Notes: a model not told the origin generated them from the letters alone. A DNA stretch of 64,000 nt from Sphingomonas sp. Leaf407 (GCF_001425385.1 NZ_LMQO01000002.1:578752-642751); one strand, 5' to 3'. Counted from the stretch's first letter, positions 40,640 to 50,447 are shown. Numbers and translations: made by a program.

Positions 40640-40879
40640 ATGACCCGCGACCAGGTAATCGAGCGACTGACCGACGTATTGATCGACACGTTCGACGATG
40701 ACGACCTCGTCTATCGCGACGATCTGACCGCGCGCGACGTGGCCGGATGGGACAGCCTCAGCAACATCCGCTTCATGGTCGCGGTGGAGCAGGCGTTCGG
40801 CACGCGGCTGACGATCGCCCAGTGGCAGTCGATGGCGCGGGTCGGCGATCTGGTCGATCTGCTGACCCCTGCCGCCTGA
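40640..40879 (+). CDS. Dedicated acyl carrier protein
   Basis: A 79-residue ACP. The carrier motif GWDSLSNIRFM places the phosphopantetheine Ser at residue 39; helices II and III follow (VAVEQAFGTRLTIAQW). It is acidic near the N-terminus (DTFDDDDLVYRDDL), as ACPs are. It is not the fatty-acid ACP, because it lies inside a polysaccharide cluster directly before an MBOAT gene and in the same run as an FkbH gene (50743). The proposed job is to carry a glyceryl or other short acyl group to the sugar-modifying transferase. Confidence 0.9.
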   Translation: MTRDQVIERLTDVLIDTFDDDDLVYRDDLTARDVAGWDSLSNIRFMVAVEQAFGTRLTIAQWQSMARVGDLVDLLTPAA

Positions 40880-40899
40880 CCGCACGCGGCGGGGGCGGC

Positions 40900-42438
40900 G
40901 TGGCGTTCAATTCCTACGGCTATCTGCTGCTGTTCCTGCCGCTGGCGGTGCTGGGCCACTGGATGGCGGTCGCGGCGTTCGGGGTGCGCGCGCGGGCGCC
41001 GGTGCTGATCGTCGCGACGCTTGCTTTCTACACGCTGGCGGCGGCTTGGGCGCTGCCGGTCCTGCTCGGATCGGTCGTCGGCAACTGGCTGTTGTCGCGG
41101 GTGATCGTCCGCAGTATCGGGGCCACGCGGCATCGCTGGGTGACGTTCGGAGTGGTCGCCAATGTCGCCGTGCTGGTCGGCGTCAAATATGGCGCCTTCC
41201 TCGGCAGCAATCTGCCGGCGATCGTCGGCGGCAATGCCTTTCTCGTCACGATCGCCCTGCCGCTCGGTATTTCCTTCTTCACCTTTCAACAGGTCGCGTT
41301 CCTCGTCGATACCGCGCGCGAGCGCACCGGATCGGCGAAGCCGCTGTCCTATGCCGCCTCGATCCTGTTCTTCCCGACGATCGTCTCCGGCCCGATCACC
41401 TATTTCCGCGAGTTCGCGCCGCAACTGGAAGCACCCGCCGATCGGGCGCGGGTTCCCGCCGATCTGCTCGTCGGGCTTGTCCTGCTGTCGATCGGGCTGT
41501 TCAAGAAGGTCGTGATCGCCGACACGCTGGCCTTGTGGGTCGATCCGCTGTTCGCCGGTGCGGCGAGCGGCGAGACGACGGGGGCTGCTGTGGCATGGGG
41601 CATGACGCTCGGCTATTTGATGCAGCTCTACTTCGACTTTTCGGGCTATAGCGACATGGCGATCGGTGCCGCGCGGATGATGGGGGTGCGGCTGCCCGCC
41701 AATTTCCATTCGCCACTGCGCGTGACCAGTATCATCGACTGGTGGCGGCGGTGGCACATGAGTCTGGGCCGGTTCGTCGGCGACTATATCTTCCAGCCGC
41801 TGGCGCTGCCGCTCACCCGTTTCGCCGCGACCCGCCGCATGGGGCGCCAGGCGATGCAGGCGTGGGGCGTATTGCTGCCGACCTTCTGTTCAATGTTCGT
41901 GATCGGGGCGTGGCACGGCGGGAACTGGACGTTCATCGTGTTCGGCCTGCTCCACGCCAGCTACATGGTCGTGGCGGAAAGCTGGCGCTTCGCCCGGCGC
42001 AAGCGTCGCAAGGGGCGGGTGGCGCGGTGGTGGCACGGCCTGCTCGGCAACCAGTTGACGCTGTTGGCGGTGCTCGTCGCGCTGGTGCCGTTCCGCGCCG
42101 TCGACATGACGACCGCGCTGCATCTGTGGCAGTCGATGATCGGCGCCGGACCGGGCGCGGCCAACCTGCCGCTGCTCCCCGCCGCCGGGTGGAGCACGTT
42201 CGCCGCGCTTATCGCGCTGGCGCTCGCGATTTGCTGGATGTTGCCCAATTCGATGCAATGGCTCGACCGGTTCGAACCCGTGCTCGATTGGCGCGGCTGG
42301 CGCGGGGTGTCGTTGCCGGCGATCCGGTTGACGTGGGCGCCGACCGCCGGCTGGGCGATCGTTACCGCCGTCATGCTGTTCGCCGCGCTGGCGATGATCG
42401 CACGCGGATCGGGCAGCTTCGTGTATTTCGGCTATTAA
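40900..42438 (+). CDS. MBOAT-family O-acyltransferase
   Basis: A 512-residue polytopic membrane protein of the AlgI/DltB/PatA type, with about ten helices. Conserved stretches are LPLGISFFTFQQVAFLVD, FFPTIVSGPITYFREF, YFDFSGYSDMAIGAARMMG and DWWRRWHMSLGRFVGDYIF. The catalytic His is in the GAWHGGNWTF segment. It should move an acyl group from a cytoplasmic donor across the membrane to a glycan. The GTG start at 40900 gives MAFNSYGYLLLF; ACP gene end and start are 20 bases apart, favouring ACP as the donor partner. Confidence 0.93.
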   Translation: MAFNSYGYLLLFLPLAVLGHWMAVAAFGVRARAPVLIVATLAFYTLAAAWALPVLLGSVVGNWLLSRVIVRSIGATRHRWVTFGVVANVAVLVGVKYGAFLGSNLPAIVGGNAFLVTIALPLGISFFTFQQVAFLVDTARERTGSAKPLSYAASILFFPTIVSGPITYFREFAPQLEAPADRARVPADLLVGLVLLSIGLFKKVVIADTLALWVDPLFAGAASGETTGAAVAWGMTLGYLMQLYFDFSGYSDMAIGAARMMGVRLPANFHSPLRVTSIIDWWRRWHMSLGRFVGDYIFQPLALPLTRFAATRRMGRQAMQAWGVLLPTFCSMFVIGAWHGGNWTFIVFGLLHASYMVVAESWRFARRKRRKGRVARWWHGLLGNQLTLLAVLVALVPFRAVDMTTALHLWQSMIGAGPGAANLPLLPAAGWSTFAALIALALAICWMLPNSMQWLDRFEPVLDWRGWRGVSLPAIRLTWAPTAGWAIVTAVMLFAALAMIARGSGSFVYFGY

Positions 42439-42445
42439 TCCCGCG

Positions 42446-43498
42446 ATGACCATCGACACCGCCCCTGAACCGATCGCCCCGCGCCGGGTGTTGCGTATGT
42501 CGGCGGTGATGGCCGCGACGATCGTCCTCGCGCTGGGCGCGACGCTGGCGCTGCCGTTCGATCGCTATCTTGCGTGGCAGGCGGCATCGGGCACGCAGAT
42601 GTTCCATGCGCGTTGGATCTACGAACGCATCGTCTTCGACCGCACGCCGATCGAGGTCGCGGTGATCGGATCGTCACGGCTGGAATCGGGGATCAGTCCC
42701 GCCATTCTCTCGGCCGACCTGTCGCGCCGCCTCGGCCGGCCGGTGCCGGTCGCCAATCTGTCGCTGGTGATGCCCGGCCGCGACTTTACCGCCACAACGG
42801 TGCGGCTGCTGCTTGAGCATCATCCGGAAGTGCGGCTGATCCTGCTGACCGATGACGGCGACATCGTCAATTCGCACCCGATGTTCCGCGAAACCGCCAG
42901 CGCCCGCGACCTGCTGGCCGCGCCGGCGCTGGTGAACGGCAGCTATCTGCCGAACCTGCTGGCGCTGCCGTACCGCAACCTGACCAACGTTGCGCAGCAG
43001 GTCTGGCCGGCGGCGTTCGGCATCACCCGCCGGTTCGATTCCGCCGCCTATGCCGGGGCGGGGCTCGACCGCACACTCGGCTACCGCGTGCCGGGTGGCG
43101 AATCGATCAACGGCGATCTCCACCGCCCCGCGCCTGAGTTGGCGGCGATGAGCCGCGCGGCGGTCGCGCGGCAGGTGGCGGGGCTGCGCTGGACCCGCTG
43201 GCTGCCTGACGACCGGCGGCTGGCGGTCGACCGCCACTATGTCGCGACGATCGCCGCCGATGCACGCGCAAAGGGCGTCCGCGTCGCGTTCCTCAAGCTG
43301 CCGCTCTACGGCCCGGTTCAGTCGCCCGGCGACGACCGCGCCTATCGCGCGATCGGCCCGGTATTCGCCTTCCCCGACCTGTCGCGCGATCCGACGCTGT
43401 ACCAGAGCGCGGCGCACCTCAATCGTCGCGGCGCGGAACAGGCATCGGTGCGGGTGGCGGCGGCGGTCGCGCCGTTGCTGGCGGGGGCGGCACGATGA
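42446..43498 (+). CDS. SGNH-like partner of the MBOAT
   Basis: A 350-residue protein with an N-terminal membrane anchor (residues 20-42) and a periplasmic domain. SGNH-like blocks are visible: VIGSSRLESGISP (block I Ser), LILLTDDGDIVN (a Gly/Asn-type block), and a C-terminal SAAHLNRRGAEQAS (block V His with no clear catalytic Asp three residues before it). Such proteins complete the acyl transfer begun by MBOAT proteins, as AlgJ/AlgX and DltD do. It follows the MBOAT gene by seven bases and overlaps the next gene. Confidence 0.8.
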   Translation: MTIDTAPEPIAPRRVLRMSAVMAATIVLALGATLALPFDRYLAWQAASGTQMFHARWIYERIVFDRTPIEVAVIGSSRLESGISPAILSADLSRRLGRPVPVANLSLVMPGRDFTATTVRLLLEHHPEVRLILLTDDGDIVNSHPMFRETASARDLLAAPALVNGSYLPNLLALPYRNLTNVAQQVWPAAFGITRRFDSAAYAGAGLDRTLGYRVPGGESINGDLHRPAPELAAMSRAAVARQVAGLRWTRWLPDDRRLAVDRHYVATIAADARAKGVRVAFLKLPLYGPVQSPGDDRAYRAIGPVFAFPDLSRDPTLYQSAAHLNRRGAEQASVRVAAAVAPLLAGAAR

Positions 43499-44625
43499 CC
43501 GGCGGGATCTGGTTCGCGACGACCCATTCGGCGGCCGGTGGTCTGCGCGAATTGTGGAACGATGTCAGCCAGGGGCTGGCGGCGCGGGGCCACGATGTCG
43601 GCTGCTTCGCGCTCTATCCCGCCGAATCATGCCTCGAAGCGCCCGATGACGGGACCCGGCCATGGGAGCATGTCGTGCCATGGCGTCCGGCGGGCGGTCG
43701 CGATCTGCCCCGGTTGTTGTTCGCACTGGTCGGCTGGCTGCGGCGACAGCGTCCGGCGGCGGTGGTGACGGCGATGCCGCTCGCCAATGTGCTGATGCCG
43801 GTCGCGGTGACGTTGGCGCGGGTGTCGACACGGGTCTATCCGTCGCACCATTCGCCGACCGATACCGATCACGCCGGGATCGACCGGATCGACGACTGGA
43901 CCGGTTGCCTGCCCTGTGTCGCTTCGGTCATCAGCGTTTCCGACGCGGTCGGGGCGTCGCTCGCCGGGAAACCGGGGTGGCACCGCGCCAAACGGCGGAC
44001 GATCCACAACGCGCTGCCCGTGGGTGTCGAACGCGCGATCGACGCCGCCCCGCGCACCGGTGGTGACGGACATCATGTCGTCGCGGTCGGCCGGCTGACC
44101 GCGCAGAAGAATTATCCGCTGCTCCTTCGCGCGATGGCGCTGGTCGGACAGGCGACGCTGACCATCGTCGGCGGAGGCGAGGACGAAGCGATGCTGCGCG
44201 CGCTGGCCGACCGCGAGGGGGTCGCCGACCGCGTCCATTTCACAGGGCAAGTGACGCGCGGCGAAGCGTTGGTCCATGCTGCCGCCGCCGACCTGTTCGT
44301 GCAGGTCAGCCTGTTCGAAGGCCATAGCCTCGCGCTGATCGAAGCCGCCCGGTTCGGCCTGCCGCTGATCGTGTCGGACATTCCGGTACAGGTGGAGGGG
44401 ATTACCGATGCCGCCGGCACGCGCTGCGGCCTGATCGTCCCGCTGGACGATCCCACAGCACTCGCCGCCGCGATCACCCGGGCGCTGGACGATCCGGCGC
44501 TCCGTGCCGATCTTACCGCCAAAGCCAGCACGCTCGGCCATGCCGCATCGAACCGGGCGATGATCGATGCCTATGAAGCGCTGCTCGTCCCCGGCCACGC
44601 CCTTGCCGACGGACAAGGGGCATGA
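43495..44625 (+). CDS. GT4-family glycosyltransferase
   Basis: A 376-residue GT-B glycosyltransferase. The N-terminal acceptor domain starts IWFATTHSAAGGLRELWND, and the C-terminal donor domain shows VGRLTAQKNYPLLLRAMALV, GGGEDEAMLRAL, and the catalytic EGHSLALIEAARFGLPLIVSD. The overlap with the SGNH gene is ATGA. It is one of four transferases that would build the repeat unit in the cytoplasm. Confidence 0.93.
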   Translation: MTGGIWFATTHSAAGGLRELWNDVSQGLAARGHDVGCFALYPAESCLEAPDDGTRPWEHVVPWRPAGGRDLPRLLFALVGWLRRQRPAAVVTAMPLANVLMPVAVTLARVSTRVYPSHHSPTDTDHAGIDRIDDWTGCLPCVASVISVSDAVGASLAGKPGWHRAKRRTIHNALPVGVERAIDAAPRTGGDGHHVVAVGRLTAQKNYPLLLRAMALVGQATLTIVGGGEDEAMLRALADREGVADRVHFTGQVTRGEALVHAAAADLFVQVSLFEGHSLALIEAARFGLPLIVSDIPVQVEGITDAAGTRCGLIVPLDDPTALAAAITRALDDPALRADLTAKASTLGHAASNRAMIDAYEALLVPGHALADGQGA

Positions 44626-44667
44626 CAAAGCGGGACGGACGGGCGGCAGCGGGCGGGGGCGGCAACG

Positions 44668-45453
44668 ATGGCTGAGGCGGCTTCGGGTTCCGACCGGCCG
44701 GATACGCTGACGATCGGCGGCCTGCCGATCGCCCGGCTGACTCGGCCCGAACTTGCCGCGCGGATGAGTGCCGATGTCGCTGCCGCCCGCGCCGGAACGC
44801 TCGACCGGCCGCGTATCGTCACTTCGGCCAACGGCAGCGTCGTGGCGTCCTATCACCTCGACCCGGCGTTTCGTCGATCGCTCGACGCCGCCGACATCAT
44901 TGATGCCGACGGCATGCCGCTGGTGTTCGCCAGCCGGCTGCGATGTCGCCATCCGCTGACCGAGCGGACCGCGACGACCGATTTCCTGCTCGATGCGGCG
45001 CAGGCCGCCGCCGAACAGGGCATCCGCTTTTATTTCCTCGGTGCGCGACCGGGGGTGGCGGCGCGCGCGGCGGAGCATCTGCGCAGCCGCTTTCCGGCGC
45101 TCCAGATCGTCGGCACGCGATCGGGCTATTTCCCGCCCGACCGGCTGGACGCGATCTGCGATCGCATCGTCGCGGCGCGAACCGACGTGCTGTGGCTCGC
45201 GATGGGCAGCCCGTTGCAGGAACGGATCGCGGTCGAGATGCGCGACCGGCTGCCCGGCGTCGCATGGGTCCGTACCTGTGGCGGGCTGTTCGACCATTAT
45301 GGCGGCGGCGTATCGCGCGCGCCGGCATGGATGCAGGCGGTCGGGCTCGAATGGATCTACCGCGCGGCGCGCGATCCATGGCGGCTGGGGCGGCGTTATC
45401 TTGTGACCAGTCCGATTGCCCTCTATCATCTGGCGCTCAAGACTCATGACTGA
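44668..45453 (+). CDS. WecG/TagA/CpsF family glycosyltransferase (GT26)
   Basis: A 261-residue glycosyltransferase. Family signatures include TSANGSVVASYHLDPAFRRS, the key acidic motif IIDADGMPLVFASRL, YFLGARPGVAARAAE, AMGSPLQERIA and CGGLFDHYGGGVSRAP. GT26 enzymes add ManNAcA, glucuronic acid or GlcNAc-type sugars to lipid-linked intermediates, and sphingan loci carry a GT26 member that adds glucuronic acid. Its stop overlaps the next gene by eight bases. Confidence 0.93.
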   Translation: MAEAASGSDRPDTLTIGGLPIARLTRPELAARMSADVAAARAGTLDRPRIVTSANGSVVASYHLDPAFRRSLDAADIIDADGMPLVFASRLRCRHPLTERTATTDFLLDAAQAAAEQGIRFYFLGARPGVAARAAEHLRSRFPALQIVGTRSGYFPPDRLDAICDRIVAARTDVLWLAMGSPLQERIAVEMRDRLPGVAWVRTCGGLFDHYGGGVSRAPAWMQAVGLEWIYRAARDPWRLGRRYLVTSPIALYHLALKTHD

Positions 45454-47914
45454 CGAACGGACGACCCCGCGCCGCAGGCCCGCCGGGTCGGGGGATGCGA
45501 TGCAGCGACGGGACCGAAGTGCGATCCGCTACGACCAGTTCGTAAAGCCCAAGCGCAAACGCTGGCCATGGGTGGTGCTGGGCGCCCTGCTGCTCGTGGC
45601 GCTCGCCGCCGGCGCATGGTGGTGGCTGACCCGTCCGGCCGAAGCCGCGCCGACCCCGCCCGCGCTGTCGCAGGCGGGACGGCCGGTGGCGAACGAGGCG
45701 TATCAGTGGAAAGCGGTCGCGATCGGTGGCGGCGGCTTCGTCACCGGTCTGTCGCTTGATCCGAAGGGCGAGACGTTCGTCGCGCGCTCGGACGTCTATG
45801 GCGCGTATATCTGGGATAAAAAAGCGGATCGCTGGCAACAGCTCGTCACCGCCGCGACGATGCCCGCTGCCGACCGCGTGCAGGACGGGATCGCGACCGG
45901 CGTCTATGCGCTGGCGGTCGCGCCATCGCGGTCGCAGCGCATCTATATGGCGGTCGACGGCAAGGTGTATCGCAGCGACGATCGCGGCGCGCATTTCATC
46001 CTGACCGGTGCCGGCGGCCCATTCCCGCTGCCATGGGACGCGAACAGCGAATTCCGCCTGCACGGCCCGTTCATGGCGGTCGATCCGGCGAATCCCGATG
46101 TGGTGCTGCTCGGCACGCCGCAAAGCGGCCTGTGGCGTTCGGCCAATGCCGGGGCAAGCTGGAGCCGGGTCGGATCGGTGCCGGTCAGCGCCGATCGCAA
46201 GCCCGGTCCGGGGCTTCAGGCCCCCGGCACGATGCTCTGGTTCGAACCCGGCGCAAACGGGCGCGTGTTCGCGATGGTCGCCGGGCGGGGCATGTTCGTC
46301 TCGGCCGATCGCGGCGCCAGCTTCCGTGCGCTCGCCGCCGCCGGGGCCGCGCCGCTCACCCTCAAGCACGGCACGTTCGATCGCAAGGGCGTGTTCTTCG
46401 GCGCGGATGAGGAGACGCAGACGCTCTGGTCACTGCGCGACGGGCAATGGCACAATCTGACCAGCGAAGCGGGCCTGCCGACCAAACGCTATGGCGCAAT
46501 CGCCGCCAATCCCAATCCCAATGCCGATCAGGTCGTGGTGTTCGATTCGGGCGGCGGCGGCCATCAATCGACCGATGGCGGGCGGACGTGGCGCACGCTG
46601 TCGCACACCGCCAGCGCCGGTCCGGGCGATCCGCCGTGGCTGCGGCTGGCCGATCAGGCCTATTTCCCGACCGCCGACGTCCGCTTCGATCCGGTCGTGC
46701 CCAATCGGCTGTGGGTCGCGGGCGGCATGGGCGTGTTCCATGCCGACGTGACGCCCGACAGCGTCTCGGCCGACTGGGTCAGCCAGTCGCGTGGGATCGA
46801 GGAGATCGTCGCCAACGACATTGTCCAGACGCCGGGCCATGCGCCGTTGTTCGCCGGCTGGGACTTCGGCATTCATATCAAGCCCGATCTGAACGCCTAT
46901 TCGACGACGTTCCAGCCGGGCGAGCGCACGCTGATCGCCGCGCAGCAGCTCGACTGGTCGCCAGCCGACCCGTCGTTCGTCGTCACCAATGCGTCGGACA
47001 CGCGGATGAACTGCTGTTCGCAGGACGGCAAGGCAGTGATGGCCGGCTACAGCCGCGACGGCGGCCAGCGCTGGTCGATGTTCGCCAGCCTGCCGACGCC
47101 GCCGGGCACGAAGGACAACGATCCGTGGCGCATGTCGTTCGGCACGATCGCGGTATCGTCGGGCGATCCCGACAATATCGTCTGGGCACCCGCGTTCAAC
47201 CGGACGCCGTTCTACACCACGGACCGCGGCAGTAGCTGGCAGGCGGTCCGCCTGCCCGGTGCCGAGGGCGACAATCCCGGATCGTTCGAACATCAATGGT
47301 ATCAGCGCAAGACGCTGGCCGCCGACAAGACGACGTCGGGGACCTTCTATCTCTACCACAGCGGCGAAGCGCCCAATCAGGGGCTGGCCGGCCTGTGGCG
47401 CAGCCGCGACGGCGGGGCGGAATGGCAGCAGGTATATCAGGGCGAGATCGCGCCGTTCGGCAACGCCGCCGCCAAGCTACGGTCGGTGCCGGGCCATGCC
47501 GGCCACCTGTTCTTCACCAACGGCTATGCCGGGGGCGGCGACACCGCGCTTCGCCGCAGCACCGATGGCGGGGCAAGCTGGGCACTGGTGCCGAACGTCA
47601 CCCGCGTCGACGATGTCGCGTTTGGCAAGGCCGCGACCGGATCGTCTTATCCGACGATCTTCGTGTCGGGGCGGGTCGGCGGCGCCTATGGCATCTGGCG
47701 TTCGGTCGACAATGCGGCGAGCTGGCAGCGGCTGGTCGATTTCCCGGTCGGCAGTCTCGATCAGGTGACGGCGATCGGTGCCGATCCCGACGTGTTCGGG
47801 CGGGTCTATGTCGGCTACAAGGGGTCGGGTTATATGTGGGGCGAACCCGCTCCCTGCCGCCCGGCGCCGCTCGCCCCGCTGGCGAGCGTACAATGTGCCG
47901 CCGTCGGCCGGTGA
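45446..47914 (+). CDS. Membrane-anchored BNR/Asp-box propeller protein, GH74-like
   Basis: An 822-residue protein. A short cytoplasmic N-terminus rich in Arg is followed by one helix (WPWVVLGALLLVALAAGAWWW), so the rest faces the periplasm. Beta-propeller units carry Asp-box motifs (SDDRGAHF, SADRGASF, STDGGRTW, SRDGGQRW, TTDRGSSW, SRDGGAEW, STDGGASW, SVDNAASW). The segment VDPANPDVVLLGTPQSGLWR resembles GH74 xyloglucanases and related endoglycosidases. In the cluster it may trim or release the polymer. The ATG at 45446 overlaps the previous gene; catalytic Asp residues cannot be placed reliably by eye. Confidence 0.82.
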   Translation: MTDERTTPRRRPAGSGDAMQRRDRSAIRYDQFVKPKRKRWPWVVLGALLLVALAAGAWWWLTRPAEAAPTPPALSQAGRPVANEAYQWKAVAIGGGGFVTGLSLDPKGETFVARSDVYGAYIWDKKADRWQQLVTAATMPAADRVQDGIATGVYALAVAPSRSQRIYMAVDGKVYRSDDRGAHFILTGAGGPFPLPWDANSEFRLHGPFMAVDPANPDVVLLGTPQSGLWRSANAGASWSRVGSVPVSADRKPGPGLQAPGTMLWFEPGANGRVFAMVAGRGMFVSADRGASFRALAAAGAAPLTLKHGTFDRKGVFFGADEETQTLWSLRDGQWHNLTSEAGLPTKRYGAIAANPNPNADQVVVFDSGGGGHQSTDGGRTWRTLSHTASAGPGDPPWLRLADQAYFPTADVRFDPVVPNRLWVAGGMGVFHADVTPDSVSADWVSQSRGIEEIVANDIVQTPGHAPLFAGWDFGIHIKPDLNAYSTTFQPGERTLIAAQQLDWSPADPSFVVTNASDTRMNCCSQDGKAVMAGYSRDGGQRWSMFASLPTPPGTKDNDPWRMSFGTIAVSSGDPDNIVWAPAFNRTPFYTTDRGSSWQAVRLPGAEGDNPGSFEHQWYQRKTLAADKTTSGTFYLYHSGEAPNQGLAGLWRSRDGGAEWQQVYQGEIAPFGNAAAKLRSVPGHAGHLFFTNGYAGGGDTALRRSTDGGASWALVPNVTRVDDVAFGKAATGSSYPTIFVSGRVGGAYGIWRSVDNAASWQRLVDFPVGSLDQVTAIGADPDVFGRVYVGYKGSGYMWGEPAPCRPAPLAPLASVQCAAVGR

Positions 47915-47924
47915 GGCTGCGGGC

Positions 47925-49958
47925 ATGACCACCGGCGACCGGGCGGTCCCCGCCCGGTATCGCACCGACGTTCAGGGGCTGCGCGCGATCGGCATGGCGC
48001 TGGTCGTCATCGGCCATATCTGGCTCGACCGCGTGACCGGCGGGGTCGATGTGTTCTTCGTCGTCTCCGCCTTCTTCATGACCGGTTCGCTAATCGGCCG
48101 GGCAGAGCGCGGCGCGGTCGACCCGCCCGGCTTCTGGGCGAGGGTCGCGCTGCGCATCCTGCCGGCGGCGATGGCGGTCGCGTTCCTGACCTTCGTCGCG
48201 GGCAGTTTCCTGTTGCCGATCACGCTGTGGAAACCGTTCGCGCTCAACGGCACGATGGCGGTGATCCAGCTCGAAAACCTGCAACTGTTGCGCGAATCCA
48301 CCGACTATCTGGCGCGCGACACCCCGGCGAGCCCGTTCCAGCAATTCTGGGCACTGTCCACGCAGATGCAGTTCTTCGCGGTCCTGCCGCTGCTGATCCT
48401 TGCCTGCGCGCGGATCGGGCGGGGCGGGGGCTATGACCGTCGCGTCCATCTTGCCTGTTTCGGGGTGCTCGGGCTGGCGTCGTTCGCCTTCGCCGTCTGG
48501 ATATTGGCGCGCAACCCCGCGCCGCATTACTTCAATCCGGCGGCCCGGTTCTGGCAGTTCGCGGTCGGTGCGATACTGGCGGTCGCGGTCGAACGTTGGC
48601 GGCCGGGTGACGCCCTCGCCCGCGTCATGGGCTGGACCGGCCTCGCCGCGATCGTCTCGACGGCATGGGTCGTCCCCGTCGGTGCCGCGTTCCCAGGGCT
48701 CGCCGCGCTCCTGCCGGTCGGCGGGGCGGCGCTGCTGCTGCTGGCCGGCGGCGACGCGGGGTTGCGCGGGAGCGCGGCGGCGCTGCTGTCGCGGCCGCTC
48801 CTGCAACGCGCTGCCGCCATCTCCTTTACTGTCTATCTGTGCCACTGGCCGATCCTGACCTATGCCCAGGAAGTGCTCGGCACGACGCGACTGACCATCG
48901 TGCAGGGCGGGGTGGTGATCCTGTTGTCGATCCTGCTGGCGATGGCGCTCAAGCGGATCGTCGAGGACCCGATGCGCCGCATGGGAGACGCCCGCTGGAT
49001 CACCCGCCGGCGTCCGGCGCTCCGCCCGGTCCTGCTGCTCGCCGCCGCCGGTGCGCTGACCCTGCCGAACCTCGGCTATGCCTATGGCTGGCAGCGTCAT
49101 TTCGCCGGTGTCGAGGCGCGGTATCTGGCGATGCCGCGTCGTTATGGTCCGCTTCCCGATCCGGCGCGGACCGATCGCCGCCTGCCGCCGGGGATCGACG
49201 CGCAACTGGTCGCGATCGGCAATCTGCTGCCCGAACCCTATGGCAACGGCTGCGACGTCAAGGAGCAGTCGGCCGGGGTCGTCGTCTGCGCGGTCGGTTC
49301 GCGAAAGCCCGACGCGCCGGTGATCGCGCTGGTCGGCGGATCGCATTCGACCCAATTCTATCCGGCGCTGCGCCATATCGCCGAGCGCCACGGCCTGCGC
49401 CTGCTGTCGATCACCAAAAGCGCCTGCCCGATCGACGGCGAGTATAACGGCTTCGCCCGAACCGGATCGTCGGCGGCGAATTGCCGGGCGTGGGCGAAGG
49501 CGGCGGTCGCCCGTGTCCGCGCGCTGCGCCCCGCGCTCGTCATCACCACCGCGACCCGGCCCGGCCCCGGCAATCATGGCGACGAACTGCCGCCCGGTTT
49601 CGTCGCGGCATGGCGGGAATGGCGTACGGCCGGCATTCCGGTGCTGGCGATCCGCGACAATCCCCGCGCCGAAACCTACCGCGTGCCCGTGTGTATCGAT
49701 CGCCACCGGACCGATTTCGCCCGCTGCGCGCTCGACCGGGCGTCGCATCTCTCGACCCCCAGTCCGCTCGACGATGCGCCACCGGTCGCCGGGGTCCGCT
49801 ACCTCGATCTTACCGATCGCCTTTGCACCGCCACGACCTGTCCGGTGCTGATCGACGGCGTCGTCGTCTATCACGACAACAGCCATTTGTCGGTCCCGTT
49901 CGTACAGAGACTGGCTCCGGTGCTCTGGCCCGCCATTCACAAGATCCTGCACGACTAA
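47925..49958 (+). CDS. Acyltransferase-3/SGNH O-acyltransferase (OatA-like)
   Basis: A 677-residue two-domain protein. The membrane domain begins YRTDVQGLRAIGMALVVIGHIWLDRV, whose early His and Arg are typical of acyltransferase-3 proteins, and has about ten helices to residue 385. The periplasmic SGNH domain has VALVGGSHSTQFYP (block I) and DNSHLSVPFVQRLAPVL (block V Asp and His). Such proteins take acetyl-CoA at the inner face and acetylate a glycan outside. It would give the polymer an O-acetyl group, separate from the ACP-dependent module. Confidence 0.93.
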   Translation: MTTGDRAVPARYRTDVQGLRAIGMALVVIGHIWLDRVTGGVDVFFVVSAFFMTGSLIGRAERGAVDPPGFWARVALRILPAAMAVAFLTFVAGSFLLPITLWKPFALNGTMAVIQLENLQLLRESTDYLARDTPASPFQQFWALSTQMQFFAVLPLLILACARIGRGGGYDRRVHLACFGVLGLASFAFAVWILARNPAPHYFNPAARFWQFAVGAILAVAVERWRPGDALARVMGWTGLAAIVSTAWVVPVGAAFPGLAALLPVGGAALLLLAGGDAGLRGSAAALLSRPLLQRAAAISFTVYLCHWPILTYAQEVLGTTRLTIVQGGVVILLSILLAMALKRIVEDPMRRMGDARWITRRRPALRPVLLLAAAGALTLPNLGYAYGWQRHFAGVEARYLAMPRRYGPLPDPARTDRRLPPGIDAQLVAIGNLLPEPYGNGCDVKEQSAGVVVCAVGSRKPDAPVIALVGGSHSTQFYPALRHIAERHGLRLLSITKSACPIDGEYNGFARTGSSAANCRAWAKAAVARVRALRPALVITTATRPGPGNHGDELPPGFVAAWREWRTAGIPVLAIRDNPRAETYRVPVCIDRHRTDFARCALDRASHLSTPSPLDDAPPVAGVRYLDLTDRLCTATTCPVLIDGVVVYHDNSHLSVPFVQRLAPVLWPAIHKILHD

Positions 49959-49997
49959 GCGATACTTGGCAGTATTGCGGTGCTGCTCTAGGATCGG

Positions 49998-50447
49998 ATG
50001 GGAGGGAAGCGTCTTCCCATAGTCAGCAGGAGGGGCGGGGCGCTGGGCAAGGAACCGACAGGTCTATGGTCGCAGCGTTTCAATCGCGCGATCGATCTGG
50101 TGTGCCTGCTCGCGCTGGTCACGGTGGTCGTGACCGTCATCTATGGCCTGTTGCGGCGTGCCGCCTATGAAGGCAGCTATTATGGCGCCGCCGCCATCGC
50201 GGTCGTCGGCGCACTGGTGATGCTGATCGCGCTGGCGCAACAGGCGATCGCCGCGCGTGACGCCGCGACGTGGCGCGAAATGGCCGAATGGCAAATCCGC
50301 GCCGCCCGGACCAAGCTCGCCGCGCGCGGCGTAGCGACCGGGATCGACGTCGGTCCCGAATCGGCGATCTATTACGAATATCTGGTCGAAGCGTTGATCG
50401 AGGACATGCAGCACACCGGCGACGATCTGGGCGATGATGACCGGTAA
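49998..50447 (+). CDS. Small membrane protein of the polysaccharide cluster
   Basis: A 149-residue protein with two hydrophobic helices (residues about 33-52 and 62-84: IDLVCLLALVTVVVTVIYGL, YYGAAAIAVVGALVMLIAL), followed by a charged amphipathic helix (AARDAATWREMAEWQIRAARTKLAARG). The acidic tail ends HTGDDLGDDDR. I do not recognise the family. It overlaps the next gene by 14 bases. Its place next to fkbH suggests a structural part of the acylation or assembly machinery. The start (ATG 49998) is the first in frame; a later one is possible. Confidence 0.6.
   Translation: MGGKRLPIVSRRGGALGKEPTGLWSQRFNRAIDLVCLLALVTVVVTVIYGLLRRAAYEGSYYGAAAIAVVGALVMLIALAQQAIAARDAATWREMAEWQIRAARTKLAARGVATGIDVGPESAIYYEYLVEALIEDMQHTGDDLGDDDR

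Noticed and set aside
48090..49952. 620-codon minus-strand frame across the acyltransferase-3 gene
   Set aside because: Shadow of a real membrane-protein gene; it would be a highly charged protein without domains.
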